Below, one piece after another: positions 1-11,985 of a stretch of DNA of 64,000 nt (within the stretch, counting starts at the first letter, position 1; each line of letters opens with the position of its first letter). The notes under the pieces were generated by a model that saw only the letters and a program-made list of their open reading frames with translations, was not told the origin of the DNA and ran no database searches. This DNA is from Chrysoporthe austroafricana (taxonomy: Eukaryota > Ascomycota > Sordariomycetes > Diaporthales > Cryphonectriaceae): the NCBI GenBank assembly GCA_001051155.2, contig JYIP02000004.1:4086383-4150382 (forward strand), given 5' to 3'. The translations under genes and the position numbers were made by a program.

Positions 1-83
1 GTCTATCCTCATAAGGAAGACGCAGCTGAAGATGATTTTCGTTGGCGGCAACATGTGAACGTTGACATATCGGAGTAATTAAT

Positions 84-360
84 TTATTCTGACAACTCGC
101 CTTGGTCTGTTTGAGCTGCTTCCTTCAAAAGGGGATCGTTGCTTCTGAATTCATTTTTCACATTTTCCAGGTTCTGATGGCTGTTCTTCAACTCTTCAGC
201 ACCCCTAGTCTTCTGCTGCCTCACTTTATAGACTTCGGCATCGAAAGTTCGCCTGTTCATACTACGCATCCGCTCCAGTTCATCTCCGAGCCTCTAATTG
301 TCTTTAATCAAGGCAGAGATAGCCTCATATAGGAACTACTTCTAGAAAATTCCTGTATAG
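84..360 (-). pseudogene. Coiled-coil coding fragment, probably decayed
   Basis: The minus strand reads as a charged, coiled-coil-like stretch of 61 residues ending in a stop at 84, rich in E, K, Q and R. The same frame continues upstream (higher coordinates) with protein-like sequence. It is crossed by a TAG at 294-296 between KDN and RLGDELERM, where a CAG to TAG transition would explain the stop. No start codon or splice sites support an intact gene. I do not recognise the family. A real gene with an unseen intron is possible. Confidence 0.25.
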
Positions 361-2057
361 CCTTGACAAATCTTTTAACCGGATCCTGCCCCTCTGCAGC
401 TGGGTGACCTTGGTTGCCTCCTAGAGGTTCCGCGGGCGATGTGAGCGAGGCCATATTGGCCTAGTTCTCAATGATGGGTCCAGTTCAGTTCAAGGATGGC
501 TACAGATTACGGAGACACTTGAGATCTTTCCGAAAGCAAAGTGAGCATGTATGAGCATACTGATCTCAAGAGTTAGGCTAGCTTGATCAATATAGGATAT
601 CTACCAAGCCTCATGACATGGAACAGTTTGCCATGCATATGCAAGAATAGCGCTGATAGTATGTGGAAGGAGTGAAGCTGGAAATGATGCTGACTGTGCT
701 TGTCCGCCGTTTGGAGGCGCTCCTGTAGGCTGAGGACTGGTCTTGGGGTTGCATTCCATGCGGCCAGCCCTGTTATTTGGGACCAGTACTGAGAGCAATG
801 AAACTGCGGCCGACAAGGATGGGTAACAACGTGTTATATAGTATGCTGTGTTACATGAGAGTGAGGTATCGGGCCTTTGGTGACATACAACAATCAGCAA
901 CCGGTGTGGCAAAGCATATCCACCTTCTGATCACTGAAAACGAGGTTCCAGGCCAACCTGTCAAATAAACGTTAGTATCGCGTGCGTAGGTGAATATAGC
1001 GCATGCATCGACATCCCGATTGGCTCGGAGGCCCGTACGTGACAAGTGACTTGTGCGAGCACCGTGAGTGACGAGGCTTGACTCGTCGACTTGGTCCCGC
1101 GTTTGCAGCCGTCCGGCATCTCCTCGTCCCTGGCGCGGCCTCCCGCCAACAAGACGGTCTGCTGCCTACTGCGTGCGCAGCAGGAGATGCTGTGTAACGT
1201 GTCCATTGCCTCAGATTATCGTTCCAGCGCAGCTTTTAGGCCAGCGGATGATCTCATCGGCCCGTAAGGAGCATACCTACCCGGCGTCTCCCCCTTCACA
1301 TCTCGGAGCATTCACCCCCCCCCCCCAATCCTCTTCTGCATCAACATATCCAATTGGAAGATCGGTATCTTGAACCTTCCGCCCGCTCTAGAACGATAAT
1401 CCGGGAAACAAGAGAAGACAGACTTCTACGGGGCGCGTGCGGCAGCTTGCTCGGGCGGCGGCGATCCGGCGTCGAATTCAATCGAGCCGTTGTGGGAGGG
1501 GATCAAAGCAGTAAGTAGGTTGGTCGGGAGATCAGATGGTGGCCGTGCCACAGCAGCGGCTGGTCGCTCTGATCAAGAGAGCTCGGTGCCCGGGTGAGAC
1601 TCGTCGGTGCCGCGAGTATATACGGCAATTAATATCTAGTGTCGCATACTGATTGTCAGAGAAGCAGTAGCTGATCCGATAGCGCAGCACGCCTCGAGCT
1701 TTCCAACTCTTCCCCAAAATTAGGAAAATGCTCATTTAGGTGACGGGGCAAGACCGAGGAGAAAATAGACCGAACAGACACAAGTGAGAGGCTCTGCACC
1801 TGATCGCACCGAGGCGCGGCGCTGCATTAGCGCGGGCAGCGCAGGAGGGCGGCAGGTGGGCAGCACGGGCAGGTGCTATGTTAGCTGCTGGGGATCGCCC
1901 GCAATCTCCACACCTGCTCTGCGCTGAAAACTGGATCTTGCCACCCCCCCCCGGCGCGCCAGCTCGACCCAACAACACCAAGCAAGCTGCCAGCTGTCGC
2001 CAGCTGAGGGACCTTCTACCTAACGCCGCGACGACCTGTGAACGAAGCTCCAGGAAG
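361..2057. other. Gene-free stretch left of the DUF3716 gene
   Basis: Only short, unconvincing reading frames are present on both strands. A run of C lies near 1315-1326. The last 180 bases (1878-2057) are open in frame with the DUF3716 gene and contain an upstream ATG at 1878, so they may be 5'UTR or an N-terminal extension. Confidence 0.5.
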
Positions 2058-3586
2058 ATGCAGTCCAGAGGTCGAACACACCGGGTCACCAAGCCCACGG
2101 CCCCGCGGAGGCCCAACACCAGCCGGCGCATCGACGAGGACCAGCTGGCCGCCCAATTCGGCAGCCATGGCAATACCGCCGACGACGTGATGGGCGACGT
2201 CGTGGACGGCGACGTCGTGGACGACTACGCCCGCGACGACGACGGCGACGAGGGCGACGCCGACGCCGAGCCCGACTCCGGCCACGGCCACGGCCACGGC
2301 CCGCTCGCGCACGTCGACGCGATGGACCACGAGATGGCGCCCATGGCGCCCATGACGCCCACCCAGCAGCCTCACCACCCGGAGCACGAGCACCACCAGG
2401 GCATGGACGACCTCGCGCCGCCCGAGATGCTCCAGGGCGCCGGCGGCATCCACTACGCCGCCGCCGCCGCTGCCGCAGCAGACCTACAGCCGCCAGCGTC
2501 CCCTCCGCCGCCGCTGGGCTCGACCATGCCGGCGCCGCAGCCGCTCGTCGCCGCGACCGACTTCCAGCCGAACCCGCTCCCTGCCCCGCCGCCGCCGCCA
2601 CCACCACCACAGGCGCAGTCCATGCCGACCCCTCCCCCCGCGGCGCCCGCGCACCACCATCACCAGCAGCAGCAGCAGCACCACCACCACCACCAGCAGC
2701 AGTCCCCGTCCGAGCCGTCCCACAAGACGACCGAGGAGCTGGCGCTCGAGTCTGGGTACGAGGGCTTCAAGATCGACAGCGCGTTCGCGAAGCGCATGTC
2801 GCGGGACCCGGGCCAGCGGCTGGCGGAGCAGCGGCGCCACGGGCAGGACCTGAACCTCGTCCGGCGCAGCAACGTCGAGGCCCTGTTCGCGCAGATCGCC
2901 GGCACCGAGGCCGCGAGCCCGTGCACGCACTGCCGGAAGGGCCAGGGGCCGTGGACCGTGTGCGTCGTGTACAGTGGCCAGATGATGGGGAGCTGCGCCA
3001 ACTGCTGGTTCAACGCCTCGGGTTCGAGGTGCTCATTCCACGGTCAGTCCGCACGCACCACCCCGCCCTGCGCAGGCCGTGGGCGTTGAGAGAGAGAGAG
3101 GGAGAGACAGAAATGCTGACCGCGCACACAGAGAAATCACAACCCCCGCAGCCGGCCCCTCACCCCTACGCGGTCCCCGTCGCCATCCCCGCCGGCGCAG
3201 CCAACGACCAGGGCGGCGGTGGCCCGGGCGGCCCGGGCGGCGGCAGCGGCTTCGCAGCCGGCGCGTCGCCCGCGCAGCTGCAGGCCGCGGCGCTGTGGAG
3301 CGCCTCGGGCGCGCTGTTCTCGCACGAGGCGGGCGTCAAGGGCACGGTGCAGGACGCCCTGCTGCAGGTGCGCCAGGCGACGCCGTACCAGCGCGCCCTG
3401 ATCGAGGTCGAGGTCGCCGCGAAGCAGCTCGCCCTGAAGATCGTCCAGGCCGAGGAGATCGCGGCGGCGCTAACGGGGCCCGGCGAGGGGGCTGGCGGGG
3501 AGGAGGACGGCCAGCAGCGGAAGCCCGAGTACGACAGCCCGCCCCGGGATAACGTGCCGGAGGGCAGCTCGTACGGTGGCCCATAG
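2058..3586 (+). CDS. DUF3716-type cysteine-rich protein
   Basis: Exons 2058-3042 and 3132-3586 give 479 residues. The intron is phase 1 (donor gtcagt, branch-like gctgac, acceptor cacag). The N-terminal 230 residues are low complexity: acidic, then Ala/Pro-rich, then a His/Gln tract near 2650-2702. Around residues 288-328 there is a cysteine pattern (CTHC, TVC, SCANC, RCSFH) typical of DUF3716, a small probably zinc-binding module known mainly from fungal nuclear or regulatory proteins. The intron begins directly after the last cysteine. The C-terminal exon carries a glycine-rich linker and a helical Ala/Leu/Glu-rich segment. An in-frame ATG at 1878 would add 60 residues; I chose 2058 because the leader is of poor quality. 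Function unknown; a DNA- or chromatin-associated role is inference. Confidence 0.75.
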
Positions 3587-5492
3587 CCCTGGGGCTTGCC
3601 GCCACGGCAGTGCCATGGGCTCCTCGCGTCCGAGGCGTTCAATGCTCCATGGGCTCCATGGGCAAGAGTTTGCAATGATAGGCTGTAGGCAATGAGCGGC
3701 ATCGGCTTATACATATATTACGTGGTCGCGTTGGCGAGCACCAGCCGCACGAGGCTGAGGCGAGGCTGAGGCGAGGCCTGACTTGGATATATCTGATCAA
3801 ACAGCCTCATGAATCAAGTTCCAGAGTTTATTTCATCTCGTGCCCAAGCGGAGTCAACAAGGTAGAATTGATTGTGACTACCATCGCCTCGCTCTTTGGC
3901 CCGAACACAAATAAGCCCTCTCCGAGTTCGCCCTCAGCATAGGAGCCTGACACACATGAGGCTGACGCTAAAGTAATCATACCCTCAGTCATCATAGACC
4001 TACTAAACGTATAGTACAGGCACTTACGTCGGGTAGTTTCCCGCCACGCACCGAACGGAAGACAGCGGAACAGCCGCCGTCTCTCAACCAGCAGCTCCGC
4101 CACCCTCAAGAGTGGCCAGACAGCCTAGCTACAACCCGCTTCTAACGAACCTCTTCTTCCCGGCCCGACAGCCATGATACATAGCCTCGCTGCTCCTGGC
4201 GCCCAGCGCCACGCCACAGCCAGTATGTCCGGACCGTGCGAGTCACGGAGGCATGAGCCAGCCGCCCCGCGGTCCTTCTCACAGGGAGCAAGCGGCACCT
4301 CGCCGCCGAGAAAACACCAACTTGCCACCTACGCACCCAGGGCATCCTCGGCCTCACGCTGCCGCTCGGGCGGGATCTCCAGAGGGAGGGAGCAGCACCG
4401 CACGTCCAAGAACCCCCCCTCCCGTTCCCCTCTCGCCACCTCACGTCATCGTCACTGCACAGGTGAGATAAGATGACAGGGCGAGGACGGGGGGGGGGCA
4501 AGCTTGACATCACACCCTACCTCATACCACCCGGGCGCCCGGCTCCGTGAATAGAACGCGGCGCGCTGACTGGAGAGTATAGGTGCCGGTGGCGGCCGGC
4601 CCGTGCCCGGCCGAGTCAGGAAGCTCGATCGTCTCGATGTGATAGCGCCCGCTTGGGAGTTTGGAAGATTTGAGAGGTTGTATTGCTGTGATGCTACTGA
4701 GGTAGAGTTTCGGGCAGATCATCCAATATGCTTTGCGGAATGTTGAAAATCACTGTCTGAACGTGCCGATCTTAAAAAGGGTATCGTCGTATGCTGTGGC
4801 TGTCAGTCACTGGGAATAGGATAGACCGCTATGACCACCGGAAGGAAGAACAAAGAAAGGATGTGGAACGGAGTGAAATATCAAGGCTTTCAGAAGTTTG
4901 AGCTCGTGATGCTATAGACAAATTCAACACCCGTCCTGTGGATGTTGGGAGCGCCGTTATCCGAAAACCTGTCCTGAGATTGCCACCTTCTTTCCTGTGG
5001 GCAGCCGTGGTGGAATACCACCCCCCTCACTTCTGTGTGCTGGCCTTCCCCCGCGGGTGCTTCGCCTCCCCCGCCCAAAGAAAGTCTCCTCTGACGCCCT
5101 TCGCCAGAAGGACCTTGTAAAAAAAAAAAAATCAAAAGCAGAACGACCGCAGCATTGTCAGACTTCGTAATTAAACAACATATTGAACACCGCCCCCTAT
5201 ACTCTCAATGCATATCCACTCGGCCTCCCCACATCCGCTTCGTTGTATACAGGCGACGCTCGAGACTGCCGTGACTCGAGTCGCAGTGATATGGTAGGAG
5301 GTGGTATCGACTTTTTCGACGCGATGGGTAGAAGATGGCCCAGATTGGTGAAATCCAAGACCGCGAAGGCATAAATCGCACTGCCGCTTTTCGGAGTAAT
5401 CTAGGTTCTCATGAGACCGACGAGGACATCGTTCGTAAGGAAGAAATCATGCGATTATAACGTGGTAGGGGTATCTGAAAAGAGCGTTTTCA
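3587..5492. other. Intergenic DNA between the DUF3716 gene and gna-1
   Basis: No gene is supported. Short minus-strand frames near 3828-3990 and 4522-4722 look slightly protein-like but lack starts or splice sites I can defend. An A run lies at 5119-5131. The right end should hold the 3'UTR of gna-1. Confidence 0.5.
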
Positions 5493-6754
5493 CTAGATCA
5501 GACCGCAAAGACGCAGGTTCTCCTGAATGATGATGTCTGCGGGAAAAGTCAGTTTGGGGGCCTCGGAGGCAGATCAGATAGGCGTTGAGACATACCGTTG
5601 ACCGCAGCCATGACGAACCGAATTTGTGTCGTGTCCGTCGCACACGTGAAATGTGTGTAGATCTGCTTAGTCTCGTGCTGGTTCAGGCTGACGAAGCGGT
5701 TGAGGATGTAGTCGCAAGCCGCTGCGTAGTCGTCACCGCCCTCGTAATCGGGGAAGTAGTTCTTCATGGGGCTGATAGGCAGCTTCTCCTTGAACCGATC
5801 GATCTTGTTCAGGAACAGGATGATCGAGGTCTTGATGAACCATCGGGAGTTGCAGATCGAGTCGAACAGGGTCAGAGCCTCCTGCATACGGTTGACGGTC
5901 TCGTCTTCGAACAGCAGCTGGTCGTACTCGGATATGGCGACGAGGAACAGAATGGTAGTCACGTTCTCGAAGCAATGGATCCACTTCTTACGCTCAGACC
6001 GCTGGCCTCCCACGTCGAACATTCGGTAGGTGAGATCACCGATGATAAAGGTCGTCTCAGTAATACCGGTAGTCTTGACACGAGAGCGCAGCACGTCCTG
6101 GTCGTTAGGCATGTAGTCGGGAGCGGCGATGCGGGCGATATTATCGAAGTAGCTGCAGCCGGGTCAGTCTCCTGCGCAGAAACAATGAGGACGCCATTGA
6201 CCTACTATCTGGCCGAGTCGTTCAATTGGTACTCCCGGGATCGCTTGAAGCACTCCTGCACACCACGGTCCTTCCACAGAGCCTCGATGGCGGTGCCAAC
6301 TTCCGGAGGAAGGACGTCGCCCTCGATCTGAGCGGGCTGCATGAAGATGGTCTGGACGTGGTACTCCATCCGCTGGTCCTCGAGGGGGAGTTCCAAAGAC
6401 TCCATGGCCTCGAGGATGACGCGCATGGACTGGACAGTGTTGCTGAAAATGATCTCCTTGAACGATTCCCGCTCGTCGCGCGAATAGCCGCCCTCGTGGA
6501 TGAGCTTCATCTGCTTCAGGATGGTGGACTTTCCGGATTCACCAGCACCTGCGATCTCTGTCAGCCATTGCCCGTGAGGCGGGGGACCGAGGCGTGCATC
6601 ATTCGAATTGACGAGGAAGATCGTGTCGGGACATACCCAGAAGTAGCATCTTGATCTCGTTGCGCTGTTGCATGCGGTCGCGCTTCAGCTGGTTCTCGAT
6701 CTCCTCGTTGCGGGCCTTGCCCTCCTTCTCCTCCGTGCTCATTCCGCAGCCCAT
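5493..6754 (-). CDS. gna-1: Heterotrimeric G protein alpha subunit, GNA-1 type
   Basis: Four exons on the minus strand (6637-6754, 6206-6548, 5596-6152, 5493-5536) give 353 residues, the usual length for this fungal Gi-like subfamily. The N-terminus MGCG carries Gly2 for myristoylation and Cys3 for palmitoylation. The P-loop GAGESGKST is at residues 40-48. Further GTPase boxes are visible: the switch arginine in [28 protein letters not shown] and CATDT. The 14-codon last exon encodes the [14 protein letters not shown] tail with the cysteine typical of Gi subunits. All introns have GT-AG ends. The product binds GTP/GDP at the plasma membrane and couples seven-helix receptors to cAMP and MAPK signalling, with G-beta-gamma as partner. 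The genes for G-beta and its phosducin-like chaperone lie in this same window. No defects are seen. Confidence 0.97.
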
Positions 6755-9700
6755 CTTGACTGATCTGTTGTCACCTCCGCTCCAGAAAGGAAAATTAGAT
6801 GGTATGTAGTTGGGGTATTATGTCGCACGCCGGGATGATCTGATTGAATCTGGATTAGTATGTGGTTGAAGCGGCGGTGATGGTGACCGGAGGCAAGGCT
6901 GGGAGTAAATGTGGTTATCGGCCGAGGGAGTCTGGTGCGGCAAATTACAGCTTCCCAAATCGCCCCAGTGCAATCTGAAGGTGTGGATTACGATCTTGAC
7001 AGGGCCGAGAAGGGATACCGCAACGATAGTCTCCTGTGCGGCGTCGAGAAGGACAAGGGAGAGATCTCGGATAGGAGTAAAATGTCTGGAGGCTCACCTG
7101 GGGAAGGATCAGTGCAGCAGTGCGTCGTGGTGGTGGTGGTGGTGGTGGTGGTGGTGAGGAGGATGGCCGGTCGGTCGGTCGGTCGGTCGGGTCCCCTTTC
7201 AGCGACTCAAATCGACGCCAGGATGGCTGGAAGGAAAGGAACGTAAGGACAGTGAGGTGAGAGAGGATTTGAGCACCGGCGATGTGCAGAGAAAGAGGCT
7301 GGCCGGGATCGCACAGGTTGTGATCGAGGCAGGTTTGGGTGGTGGATGGGATGGATTGTCGACGGACGGCGACGAGAAGAAAAAGAGTGGTGATTTGAAA
7401 GCAGAGAGCCTGGGCTTTGGGCCTTTGGGGGGGAGGAGGAGAAAGGCGTTGAGACGAGGGCAGGGTCGGTAAAACAGAAAGGATGGGCGGAAGCCAATCC
7501 AATGTGGTTGCAGCAACAGGGGACAGGGACAGCCCACCTGCGCTCTGCCTGGAGGTGCAGCACGGTGGGCGATGGTCCCAGCTCGAGATGCAGGCCAATA
7601 CGGAGTAAATGGGGGGTGGAACAGCAGTCGAGCCGCTGACTGGCAGCCGTGCAGTGGTGCCTGTGCTAACCGTTCTAGCGTCGTAGCTCCTGGCACTAGC
7701 AGATTGGGGTGGGCACACCCGAACCGCAGACCCCGTCCTGCCGTTTGGGATTGGAGTTACAGTCCAGGGTAGGGGGTTACTGGGCTGCTAGCCCTGCTAG
7801 GGCCGCCCGCGGGAGAGCTACCCACGCACTAACGGAGACGCGGTTCGCGGGACCTGGGGCTGCGACAAGAGCTGCACGGTACCAGCCGAGGCGAAAAGGA
7901 GGTCCAGCAGGTTCCCTAACTGTGGTGCTGATACCCGGGGGCTTCTATAGCCAGGGACCAAGACTTGTCGCAGGGCTGTTGATCTTTTCTCGCCTCACCA
8001 CGCCAAGGGCCGCCCGCACAGCTATCGGATAGGAGACTATAGCAGAGGGGCCAAGGCCGCACTGTACGGACACAGACAGCAGTATCAAAAGTCGAAGAGC
8101 CCGCCCAGCTGGTACCCGGTAGCGCTGGAAACTGGGTGGCACCACTCCTGTACGTATACCCTGCAGCGCACGGAACCATGGCGGAAACAAGGCCAATCTC
8201 TCCTCCCAGGCGAGCTTGCACATCAATTGGATCGCCAGTCCTCGGGTGGGGCTGATATCTCAGGGGACCACAGCTCTTTCGCAACATTGCCTGACAGCCG
8301 GACTGGAGGCTAGAGGGCAGAGCGGCTGGGGCAGTGTGGCTTAGTCCAGACTATCAGAGACATCGCCAGAGACACACTGGTGACGGCGCAAGAGGCGGCT
8401 GGAGACACCTGCCACCCGCGAACAAAGGTGACGGGCGCCCGCGGGCCTGTACCTGTGTCCTTTTCAGTTCAGGAAACACGAGGTGTGTATTTCTGGGTGG
8501 GGTTCAACAGCGGCCGTTTTTGCCTTACCGTTTTTGCCTTGCAAGATAGCGCTACAGTACGTGAGACAGGATGCTTGGCGCGGTGGTTGGCTGTCTGGCG
8601 TGCCTGTCAGTAAGCCGTGCAACCCTATTAGTACACTTCCAGGGAACGCCGGGAGATCGTAGGTGCCCGTCAGACAAGTCCTATGGAAAAGTGCTGCGCG
8701 TGCTGGGGAGCCCTCCGCGCATGTCTTGCGAGTCGGGCCTGTTCTGGGAGAGCGACCCACAAATAAGCTGACCACACACACAGTCACCATTCAGTGGGGT
8801 TCGCGCGGAGGATCCAGATCTATGCCATGTGGGAAGACATAGCAGATCTGGCTGGAAAGACAGGCGGCTTGACGAGGAAAGGAGGGTGGCAGGGCCTCAA
8901 AACACTCAGCAGCAACCACAGGGCTGAAATCTCACAATACGAGAGGCTCGTGGGCAGCCGGCCCGCCAGGCGCCGAGGGCAGCCCTGATGATGAGTGGCT
9001 GGCCAGTTGACAGATTGCATGAAATAGGGCTTGCCCACTGCCGACGACTCCAGAAATCGCCGGCGCAATTCTCAGGCTGGCGGGGTCCCGCCGATGATGG
9101 GCAGGAAAAACCTCCCGTCCAGTCGGCTTCCGCGGCAAGGGGGTCTAGCGGAATCAACGGTATTTATTTTCGGGACGGGTCGAGGATTCCAAAACGCTGC
9201 CCTGCCTGCTGCTGTGGTGAGTGCCCTGGCCGTAGCAGGCTCAGTCACCGAACCACGCTGCCCGCCCGGGTTCCCGATGGTCATCTGTGACGATCGGTCG
9301 AGTCCGTGGGACGCTCCGTGTTTTGTTTATAGTAATAGGCGACAGCGGATCCCGGAGGAGCACGCGGGTGTACGTAGTATACGCTGAGCCTTCTGCTACT
9401 ATGGTATGACTGCCATGCAAGTACGGGCGTGGAGGATCCTTCGCCAGGCCCTGCGCCGCCCCCGCGCGGCCGAGGCGGGCACTTTTGACGAGCACAGTCG
9501 GCGTGCTGGTACGGAGTACGGTGTTCGGGAGAGTGATATCGACCACCTACGTGGCTGGGCACCCGCTCTGCAGGTCATGATCGCTGCTGCCGACGCCTCA
9601 CGTGCGGCCCAACACCTATCAGAGGCGGGCTCTGGAGGCCATGGGCCCTGTTCCGGAGATGATTGCTACGACAACGGAGATTCTCCCATCCCAATCGGTA

Positions 9701-10872
9701 GCCTGCTCGCGGTGGCCAACCGCAAGTGGCGATCGCAGCAGCCGATGTGGGCAGTCGACCGCCAGGGGGGAGGGGAAATAAGCCTCCGGATACGTCTCTG
9801 CCCTCTCATGATGATCAAGCGCCCTCTCGACGTTACCATGACTATGTATAGCAGTGCAGAGGCCAAACGGTTTTCGAGTCAGTGCAGGGTATTGGATCGG
9901 CTGAATGCCATCCCCTTCTAGAAGCCCGGCCGGTCCGCGCCGCCCTGGTGTGTAAGTATTTCACTACTAAGTAGCGACTGCGCGCGGATCCTCCTCACCT
10001 CATCTCACCATGATCGCCCTGGTCATTTAGCCCTTGAGTGGATCCCAAAAATAAAACCCACACCGCTCTCCACCGGCGAGCCAGGATCGCACATGAGGGA
10101 ATGGTACCTGCATGAGCGTCCCTCAGCTTGTTTCCAATTATTTTCCCGCTCTGCCGGGAGGGCGGCGGCGTGGGCAGGCCCGTCGCCTGTAGCCACCTGT
10201 CGGGGCCGCTGCGAGATCACCCATCTGCCGGACCAGCAACAGGCATAGCGTGCGTCGTGGCGCTCGGTCAGGACGCGCACGAGGGTGTGGTAGTCCTGGC
10301 CCAGGCGTGGCTGCGTTTCATTGTTCGTCGTATCGAAAACTTCGAGAAGGCGGCAGTGTGCCGCACACCTCTTTGACGCGAGGTTTTGGTGCCCTGGAGG
10401 AAGTTCCCGATGGGTGGCGGATGGACATCGGCTCTATTGAGGCCAGCACGATGTCCAGCAAGACCTGTTCAAGGTTCACCCGCTTCATTGAGCACGGGCT
10501 TTGCGACTGGCTGTCATGTGAGGACTTCAGACAGAGCAAAGTATACCCAGAATGTATCCCAGACGAGGAAGGGGCTTGGTTCAACTCGATTGGTGCCGTG
10601 ACGACTCAAGCATCTCTCCTGCAAACGTGCGCTAGGCTTATGACCTAATCCCAAGACAGAGCACAGTTCTCAGCCTGAGCTAGGCCGGCGCACCAAATCT
10701 ATCTCATCAATCTATGCCGCGGAGCAGTAATCTCGTCCAAGGGAGGCGCTAGGCCTCAAGGAGCTGGACGAATGCACAAAACACATGGCCAACAGGGGGT
10801 CCTTTCTTCTGTCTTTCACTGAATGACGAGCCACGCAGGCCGGGTGGCTGGCGGGGTGTTGGGCCCGGTCTT
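6755..10872. other. Long upstream region of gna-1
   Basis: About 4.1 kb contains no gene I can support. It includes the gna-1 promoter and leader, with two simple repeats at 7127-7193. Reading frames at 9406-9921 (171 codons) and 10250-10648 (132 codons) do not resemble any family and lack splice or start support. Long upstream regions also flank the other signalling genes in this window. Confidence 0.5.
7127..7193 (+). repeat. (GTG)n and (GGTC)n microsatellites
   Basis: A GTG triplet run at 7127-7156 is followed within 15 bases by about six GGTC units at 7169-7193. They lie 370-440 bases upstream of the gna-1 start, in the likely leader or promoter. Confidence 0.9.
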
Positions 10873-11231
10873 TCAGTTGATGCCATCGCAAGTCGTCACT
10901 TCGGCCAGCCTAGGATTGGCTGCAATCTCGATGAGGCGGTCGATCAGGGTCTGCAACAAGACATTGCGATACTGGATAGGATTGCCGCCGAGGGATAGCG
11001 CCCCCCTGAGTGCGGTCCAGGCTGGCCGGGCCCAGGCTACTAGAGTCTGTAGTACCTAGTAATAAGTACACAACAAAGGCCTGGCCCGACTCTTGACTTG
11101 CGGCTAGAATTCGAAGTCGTTGTAATTATCGTGTCAGCAGTTTGAGGGCGAGAGACCAGTCGCTATTCGAGATACAGTACCTCGCTCTCGGCGATTCGCC
11201 TCACCCGGAAGCCGTCCCCTTCATCCTGCAT
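10873..11231 (-). CDS. Possible small two-exon protein
   Basis: On the minus strand an ATG at 11229-11231 opens 17 codons ending at 11181. After a 134-base putative intron (gtactg donor, acceptor ctacag, in-frame TAG inside) 58 codons with a stop at 10873-10875 follow in phase 0. The 74-residue product includes an amphipathic helical stretch (LLQTLIDRLIEIAANPRL). Codon use and composition look more protein-like than the surroundings. I do not recognise a family. It may be a fragment of a larger or decayed gene, since the frame remains open upstream of the ATG. Confidence 0.28.
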
Positions 11232-11985
11232 GCGATTGCCTGCGGGAACCGGGTTCGAGTTTGACGGGGAAAGCGATAGTCGGGTCCAGCTGCAGGAAGA
11301 AAAAGGAGACTTGCAGATTGCAATTTGGAAACCGATTTTCTATCACCCGCCTGCCACTTGACTCAGACCTGCCGCATCGGATGCTGTGGGTTTCTCGTCG
11401 CCGTCTTGTTTCTCGTCCGGCTGTTTCTCGTCCGAATTATTGTCTTTGCCCAGACAAGTCGATGACCGATTCGGACGAGATGCGACAGTAGGCGCCGGCA
11501 ATTGGAACAGGATGATCGACGCCATTCTCCGCCCATGTCTCTCTGCGATGTCCCCAGATATCGACTAGTCAGATTCCAAGGAAAGACAGATCGTGCCAAT
11601 CACACCGGGAACCGTCTCCTCCCTCCGACCTTTAGATATTGATGATGTTTTCCGGCTCCCAGTTCCCTGGATATGAGTAGTCGTGTCTCGGGTCGGCCGC
11701 AACCAGCGTGTAGCTCACAACAGTTCTCTGAGCCTCACCGACTAGCCTCCAGTCTTGTCCCGATGGACCCAGCCGACGCTCTGGCCAACGCTCGCGTCGT
11801 CGAATTGACCAACCATGGCGGAGAAGCTGGCGGGCTCGTTGGTGCTGCGCTGGCCTTGGCCGGTGAAACCTTGTAACGCCTCTAAGCTTCCAAGGAACTT
11901 CACGATCGCCTGCGTTCCTTGATATTGTCCAATTCCTCCTTGCGACCGTTGAATCAACGCGTTCTTCTCCCTCTACATCGTCAAA
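11232..11985. other. Intergenic DNA upstream of the Smr gene
   Basis: No gene is seen. The last few hundred bases are the likely promoter and leader of the Smr-domain gene. Confidence 0.5.

Noticed and set aside
9406..9921. 171-codon plus-strand frame upstream of gna-1
   Set aside because: No recognisable motif, mixed composition, and competing frames on the other strand.
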